Shown: positions 57,991 through 64,000 of the stretch, in pieces
How the letters are laid out: each line of letters starts with the position of its first letter
Position numbering within the stretch: position 1 is the stretch's first letter
Assembly (NCBI GenBank): GCA_015039465.1
Contig: MU130154.1
Span: forward strand, 475,065 to 539,064
Reading direction: 5' to 3'
Source of the DNA: Phlegmacium glaucopus
Taxonomy: Eukaryota; Basidiomycota; Agaricomycetes; Agaricales; Cortinariaceae
DNA: 64,000 bases
Program-made: the position numbers and the translations under genes
The notes under the pieces: model-generated
What the model saw: only the letters and a program-made list of their open reading frames with translations
Told to the model about the DNA's origin: nothing
Databases searched by the model: none

Positions 57991-60501
57991 TCAAGTATCG
58001 TCTACAATAATGATTGCTGTGGATCGTTTTTTAACTCTTATCTTATGCCTTTTGCTTGGGTCGGGGTTGGTGGGTCTAGTGTTGAGGATCCCTTGCCTTG
58101 TTTCCTTGTCATAGCGCGGAATTGTCTTCTGTCTGTTGCTGTCGACGTCATGACGCAATCCGCTAGCTTTTTGAGGCAGTTTGACAACGACATGCGATTC
58201 GTCTGAATTCAACCTGGATTCGGCTTCACGATCGAGTTGACGGTCTGGCTCAGTACTCACGCTGAACATCTCCGTCGTGAATATTTCTTCATCTAGTAGT
58301 CCGATTCTGGGCATTTGATGACCCAACGGTTCGAGTGATAGTCCTTTTGAGTGAATAAAACCTCCTGTTTGCCTTTCTTGCAAAAATGGGAATGAAATCT
58401 TTGTAGATAGGTCTTCCTCCGCGACGGAGGAAAGTCGTCGTTGTATCAAGCGAGCAAGAGGTATCGAACGAGGTTGTTGGTAAGACAAATTGCGACGACG
58501 TTCTGTGAAGCCCCGTGTACAGACGGCCTGGAAAGGCTCAGTTTGCAGTATTTTTCTATCGTGCGGACTTTTGTCGTGATTGGTAGAAAAGGCCATAAAC
58601 GGATCGTGGAGACTACTAGAAGTGGCCTTCAGACATGAGGAAACATCATCAACTTGGAGTGAGCCTAACATAGCCTGGAACGTGAATGGGTCCCTTTTGA
58701 AACTAAGTGTAGGTGTGACGACCTTCGAGTCGTATATATTCTCAGTCTCCTTGATTGAATTTTGTTGCATAATCACTCTGATATGGCTGGCGTCATCTTC
58801 CAAGTCGGATATTGGAGAATAGATATTCGGACTATAAGAACCAGTCCTAGAAACCTTTGGATCGAGGGTTAAAATCATTGACTTAGAGATAGCCATTTCA
58901 GGTTGATGAGAGAACATAGGTGTCCAACAAGGTGACGAGGTGCTGGGCGGCGTGGGCAGAAGGCTTTGAGCATCAGCCTGTCGATATTGCTCAGCAGCTT
59001 TGTTGAACACTGAGGGCCTCCGAGGAGGTAAGGAATACAGCAGAGGTTTCTGAGACTGCGGAGCATATCTTTGCTTTGAGGGATAAGCATTAATGTTTGC
59101 AGATGCGGGAACAAAAACAGGTGCAGCTGTGTTTAAAGGATTGGATGAAATTTCGTCCATGGGGTTGACGTTTTCCAGTCTAGATCCTCGGGCTGACCAA
59201 GTGTGCAAACCAAGTCCCACAGCCAGAGTACTTGATTGCCTTGGTTTATGAACCTCCTCAAAGTCGAGATTTTTCGCCCGCAAGGTCGCAAAATTTTCAA
59301 CATCAGCCAATTGAGGCATCCTTGTCTGCCGGCTAGTTGGTATCGGCGAAGATGGTACGATATGCTCAACGTTTTGCTTGCTGAGGACTCTTTGAGTACC
59401 AACGTGACCGTGGAACGTCGCTGGTCGAGAAAGATCGATCACCGCATCCCGTTCGTAATAATGAGATAAGGCGAACTCATTCTGGTTCATTGCGGCAGTG
59501 GGTGGTGCTTGAGATGGACGGTAGTCTTGAGGCTGGGATGTTTGACGTACAGACTGCCTATTCGTGGTCGGGGGATGCGCCATTTGAGAGTCGTCAATAC
59601 CTAGACCCCAAATCTTATGAGAGAGGTCGTCGCCTTCGACCAAGGTACCTTCAGCCCCCCTTTGCCAAGCATTCAGCCAAACATAGGATGAGTAAGATGG
59701 TAAAACTTACGAAGGACAGCGGGCATATGGTAGGGATGAAGGCCCGTGTAAGGCTGGGATGGGCCGAGGAGGAGAATTCGCCCAAGAAACCCATCCTAAA
59801 GGTCATATGTAGTCAGTACCCTCGATCTGTTAGAAGTGCACGTGCACATATGTCGACTGACCATCGTTATCTGTAAATCCAGGTCGACGAAGAAACGAAC
59901 CAGGTACATGCGCCTTGTTTCCAATTATTGTAAGTGACTCTGGAGACGAAGGCGGCGAAGGAGTCTGGGGTAGATCAGCAGGATAAGGCCGCTCCGGTTG
60001 CTCATGGTTACTAGTCTCATCTAGATCATCAATGCAACGTTTTTGCAGCAGGGAATCCTTGGCCGAAACGCTTGCATATTTCCCACGCTCAGGCATTGAC
60101 ACGAGTCTAAGCTTGTCCCCCAGTATAGTTGCCTTGAACTTTCCCGTAGGCGAGACGCTAGTAAGAGAGAGTACACGTTTTGAAAGTAAGCGAGGCTCGG
60201 ATGGGCGGCTATAGAGAATTCCCGTAGTACGGTCAACGCAGTAACGAGAAGTCAACGAAGAAGGTGAATCATAATCTTGCCAATCGGGAGACTGATTATA
60301 TGCGCTTTCAGAGACAAGAGATCCATTCGCTAGAGTGATATCCGACCCTGAGGATGGTACATCTGACCCAGTGACAACACAGGAATGGCCCACAGGAGAT
60401 TGGAAGATTTTGGGTTCCGAGTCATAAAAAGAAAGAGACTGGTGTACAGAAGATAATTCAGTCTGAATGCCACAGTCTGCATAGTGCTTTTGAGGATACA
60501 T
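57991..60501 (-). CDS. Large disordered hypothetical protein
   Basis: Start MYPQKHYADCGIQTELSSVH at 60501; a first exon (to about 59850), a short linking exon (about 59815-59700, GWVSWANSPPRPIPALHG), then a long open stretch 59643-57991 ending STAIIIVDDT. Composition is Ser/Pro/Thr/Gln-rich with no recognised domain. The C-terminus is basic (SKRHKIRVKKRS) and could be a nuclear localisation signal. Many SP/TP sites suggest phospho-regulation. I cannot assign a function, and disordered basidiomycete proteins of this kind are poorly conserved. Confidence 0.65.
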
Positions 60502-60662
60502 TGAACACAGGCGAGAGAATTTAAGGAGACAAGAATTCGAGTAGCTGCAGAGTGATTATGGGAGTTATGACAGTTGGCTTCATGTCACGGTGAGCAGAAC
60601 AAATTTGCTTAGTAATCGTGACTGTGGCGCACTTTGACATTATTATGTAAGTACCACAGAGC

Positions 60663-62034
60663 TTAACCTTTGTTGAAGAAACTCGAAAGTTTCGCCATTC
60701 CAGTGGTATCGACTTTTTTCAATTTTTCGACGCCCTGTGAAATTTTTGCTCCCTTCCTTTTCTTTTCAACCCCTTTCGCCTTATCGTCCTCTTTTGCCTG
60801 GGTTTTAGCAGGTGCCACAGTGGCAACTTTTAGTGCTTCCTCCTTATTGGCGCCCAGATATTTGTTGAGCCGGCTGAGACTATTCATTCTAATGAAGATT
60901 TAATTAGTAAAATTAATGTCACGGCTTACTCGTATGAGGCCAAGAGTTTGCTTCGAATGTCTGGCGGTAGATACTGGGCGAGGAGGTCACAACATGAACG
61001 AATGCGGCCCACTGACGGAAATGTTGAGAAGGTGAAAAAAGACAAAGCCGGTATCAACATACAACGTAAGAGATCCTCTTGACCGTCTTCCATGAGGCCA
61101 TCTTTGGCCAGCTCTCGCACAATAGTCCTTGATTCAAGAGCCGCACATTTCTCGAGGTGCGCGACCTTCGTGCGCAAGTATTCATTGATTTTGCTAGGCG
61201 AAAAGCGATACACGACAATGTCGGCCGCAATGTCTAGTTAAAACACAAGATAGCTCTCATTAGCATTGACAGTGGCTGTTTCCTGACACTGGACGAACTT
61301 TTAACGTCGCAAATGCTACGCACAGCTTTACGCATGCATTTTAGTGACCAAAGATCGATAATATCTTGGGCAAGAATGAAAGTGTCGTTTGTTTCCGTAG
61401 AAGATGAATCCACTGCTGGTGGTTTCCCAAAAATGTTTGCAGCTTCTTCAAAAAGGTCATCGGCTGTCCTAAATTGAAGGGTAGATCCATCTAGCTTCAA
61501 AGAGAATAAGTTATTATGACGGATGAACATTGCGTCCTCACCGGCTGTATTGCTTGCATGATAGGTAGGAGAAGGAACGCAGGGTCAATCGGTGTCATCG
61601 TTAACAGCTTTCCATCTATAAGACAACAATGATTGACGAGAAGAAAACCTGTCGTTAAGACATACCAGCTATTACGCGCTTACCAAGCATCCAGGACCGC
61701 TCCTCAGGAGGGGACACTGCTTGAATTTCCAAAATCTTTGATATCTCTTCCCCATCAGCCCCAGACGATTCAAATGGCAAAAACAAAGATGGAAGACCTA
61801 TCGGGTAAAATTAGTACAAAACGTCTTTACTTTCATTGATTGTAATTTCTTACTAGTTCGAGGGTGAGGGAGACGGAAGACGCGCAAAGGACGTTTATTA
61901 ACTTGGCTATCCTCGGCACTCAATGATGCTGACACAAATTCAACGACGTCTTGTGCAGTATGGTCAGTATCAACATAGGGCCTTAAAGGGTAATAGAGCC
62001 CACCTGTGGGCAATATGGTAAAGTGGTAGGTCAT
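60663..62034 (-). CDS. RNH202: Ribonuclease H2 subunit B (Rnh202/Ydr279)
   Basis: Start MTYHFTILPTGGLYYPLRPY at 62034, several short introns, end LSSFFNKG at 60663. RNase H2B type blocks: RPLRVFRLPHPRT, GLPSLFLPFESS, GKLLTMTPIDPAFLLLPIMQ, NEYLRTKVAHLEKCAALESR and a long basic C-terminal tail (KRKGAKISQG). The last residues GMAKLSSFFNK look like a PIP box (hydrophobic-xx-FF), which in this subunit tethers RNase H2 to PCNA. Subunit B is non-catalytic and helps remove ribonucleotides and RNA-DNA hybrids in the nucleus. Tandem with DNA ligase I, which seals the gaps made during such repair; the pairing may be chance. Confidence 0.82.
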
Positions 62035-62195
62035 GCTAGAAGGGAATTTAAAGGGAGAGTTGGTTACTAGGTTGTGCCTTCAGATTGTGAATGTTAACAT
62101 CATTCAAAACACGCGACGCGTTGTTTTGTCATATTTGGCATTCTCTTATGTTTGTTGGAACTTGGCTCTTAAAAAGTGAATAGTTTATGATCAAA

Positions 62196-64000
62196 TCACA
62201 TTGTAGTAGCACCCCCAATTTTAACTATACCCTCCTCTTCTTCGTACTCGTCGGACCAGCCGTCGGAATTTTCAGCCTCAGCATCCATCAAGTCACCATC
62301 GTCATTTCCTGCAGGATTTTTTCCTTTGCCTTGTTGACCCCGCCACATTTCTGCCAGGTATGACGGTGTATTGGCTTCCGCTATTGATTTATCATCCCGC
62401 ACCTTGATAAATCGTGGAAAACGAAGGCTGAGGCCGCGAGTCGATGATGCCAGCCCCAGTGCAGCAACTGACACAGGACTTTCTGTAACGCTGTTTACGT
62501 TTTATAATAAGTGTGCGTCCCAGTAAACAAAGAAATTTCACTGACTCTGCACCACGAATTTCCCAAACTTCTTGGGGCTTAAAATAAACATCAGGCTTGA
62601 AACCTGAAAGATATTCCGTTAAAAGCCATGGGAGGCACACAGGGAACAAAATATACCCCCAAAGTCGACCGCCCATTTCGGCTGTTTGGAGCCGACTTCA
62701 TTGTCGGCTGGATTATACCGTTGTTTCATGTCCTTGGATCATAACATCAGACCAAATTTCCGATCGCTAAAGCAGCCAACCCGCACACCTTGTAAAATGC
62801 GTCAGTGAAACCTACAAGGTTCAAAATGATGAGTCATTCATCTCTAAAGGTGGAGCGTAACTTGCCTGACATGCATTTGCATACTGCTACTAGACGTCCA
62901 GTAGCGGGATCCCATAAGGCCAGAAGGACAGGGCTCCACCACTGGGCCTTGCGTCCATTTCCGTGCCATGCACCCACGGGAACAAGGTCAAGGGAATCAC
63001 CGATACCATCTATATAGTCCTTCTTGAGCTTCAACCAAGCAGAGGTTCTAACATCTGGCTCGTAGGTTGAAGGCAAAGGCTTCGATCTAGTTTGCTTCTC
63101 TTGCGTCCAGTCGTCATCTTTCGCTTTGTCCAAAATCTGTACAGGAATTCAGAAAAAAGTAAGATCTTCCAGTATTAAATGTACTGACCTTGAACATTAA
63201 ACCTTCGCACTTGTTTTCAATGGCCTTGACCAAGAAATCTTCAACCGAAGGCTTCCCGTCTGTACTCTCGCAGCTCTCGACAAAATCAAATTGTGCAACC
63301 ATCTCTTCAGAAAATGGTCTTCTAAGTGGCCTAAAGCGCTCACGGAGCAGATTTCGACGTTCACGGAAGCTATATTCAAGTAACGGCTGTCCGATTATCA
63401 AGAAAAACAATCACGGAAGATCTGCAGGTTTCTCACCTCTCCATTCAAAAACATCAAATCGAAAGCATATATGCAAACTGCCACATGAATATCCTTGATG
63501 TTCACATCTTTTCGAGCGCGATTCGAAAGCTCTTGAAATGATTTCAACTCGCCCGACATAGGGTCTATTGCGACGATTTCAGCGTCCATGATGAACGAAG
63601 TCAAATCCGGAGTGTCTTCAAGCATGGTCATGACCGCATTGATGATATCTGGATACTATATAGAGAAGGTTAGCGTTAATCATAGACCTGAGGCATTTGG
63701 AAATTTTACCTTGGAGGTCATATCTTCCAAATGACGGGAAAATATTTTCACAGTAAGATTGTTCTTAGCTTCACGAATGGCATGAATCTGGGCTCGTTGA
63801 CCGTCATACTTGAATTCGGCAGTAAATGGTAGATCTCCCAACCGGTCGTATATTTCTTCCAAGGACCGTGTCGGTGAACCAAGCATTGGGTGCAATGGGA
63901 CGCCTTGGTGTTATGAATGAGTTAGTCCATCGACAAGTGACTATATATGGCAACAAACCTACGGTCAATGGCACAGATTGCGCCAGGGAATCGAGACCGC
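62196..64000 (-). CDS. CDC9: DNA ligase I (Cdc9), C-terminal part; N-terminus outside window
   Basis: ATP-dependent ligase, cut by the right edge. Motif I with the adenylated Lys is FTAEFKYDGQRAQIH. Others in order: FSRHLEDMTSK, FIMDAEIVAIDPMSG, YAFDLMFLNGE, CEGLMFKILDKAKDDDW, WLKLKKDYIDGIGDSLDLVP, VGAWHGNG, ALWDPATGRL, PQEVWEIRGAES, GLASSTRGLSLRFPRFIKVR. The C-terminal tail is acidic (AENSDGWSDEYEEEEGIVKI). It joins Okazaki fragments and repair nicks in the nucleus; the acidic tail is a usual feature. Several short introns. The part off the window should contain the PIP box and the DNA-binding domain. Confidence 0.9.

Overview
The window looks like nuclear DNA of a mushroom-forming basidiomycete (Agaricomycete). 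Host genes carry many short introns, mostly 45-65 bp. The transposons include a Plavaka-type DNA transposase, which I know from Agaricomycetes. The conserved genes (Mkk-type MAPKK, SNAPC3, COG7, SR140, RNase H2B, DNA ligase I) read like Agaricales homologues. I cannot name the species. There is one assembly gap of 180 N at 13189-13368.

The left 18 kb is a nested transposon graveyard. A dispersed minus-strand gene family (pieces at 1975-2458 and 8455-10820) was split in one exon by a Copia retrotransposon (2459-8449, target duplication TTATC). That Copia was in turn invaded by a 1.64-kb terminal-inverted-repeat element packed with short palindromic words and hairpins (2530-4170), a Gypsy pol (4171-6220) and a 1.35-kb LTR-like repeat R1 (6221-7572). 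R1 recurs inverted at 8858-10170 (target duplication GTGA, inside an intron) and 12201-13602. A Plavaka pseudogene (14363-18002) was hit by a solo Copia LTR (target duplication CCAAT) and by a TA-flanked word-array MITE. Several arrays of short degenerate words, each with its own word, sit in this region (1741-1974, 2547-2822, 4018-4150, 11606-11835, 13790-14330, 17364-17634). Nearly all premature stops in the transposon reading frames are TGA where CGA (Arg) is expected, which points to CpG deamination.

The right 46 kb is ordinary gene space: a secreted repeat protein with three tandem copies of one coding segment and conserved dibasic sites (18568-19595, a possible Kex2-processed precursor), splicing factor SR140, phosphatase PP5, a secreted GH23-like muramidase, a Pcl-type cyclin, a conserved protein of unknown function, a secreted aspartic protease, a Zn2Cys6 factor, an Mkk-type MAPK kinase, N-acetyltransferase NAA50, a C2H2 factor, Golgi tether COG7, SNAPC3, a Ser/Ala-rich secreted repeat protein, a second Zn2Cys6 factor with a 6-nt microexon, 2-methylcitrate dehydratase, a disordered protein, RNase H2 subunit B and the C-terminal part of DNA ligase I. 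These genes do not form one pathway. The set is mixed housekeeping plus a few secreted or lineage-specific genes. SNAPC3-COG7 and RNase H2B-ligase I are closely spaced tandem pairs.
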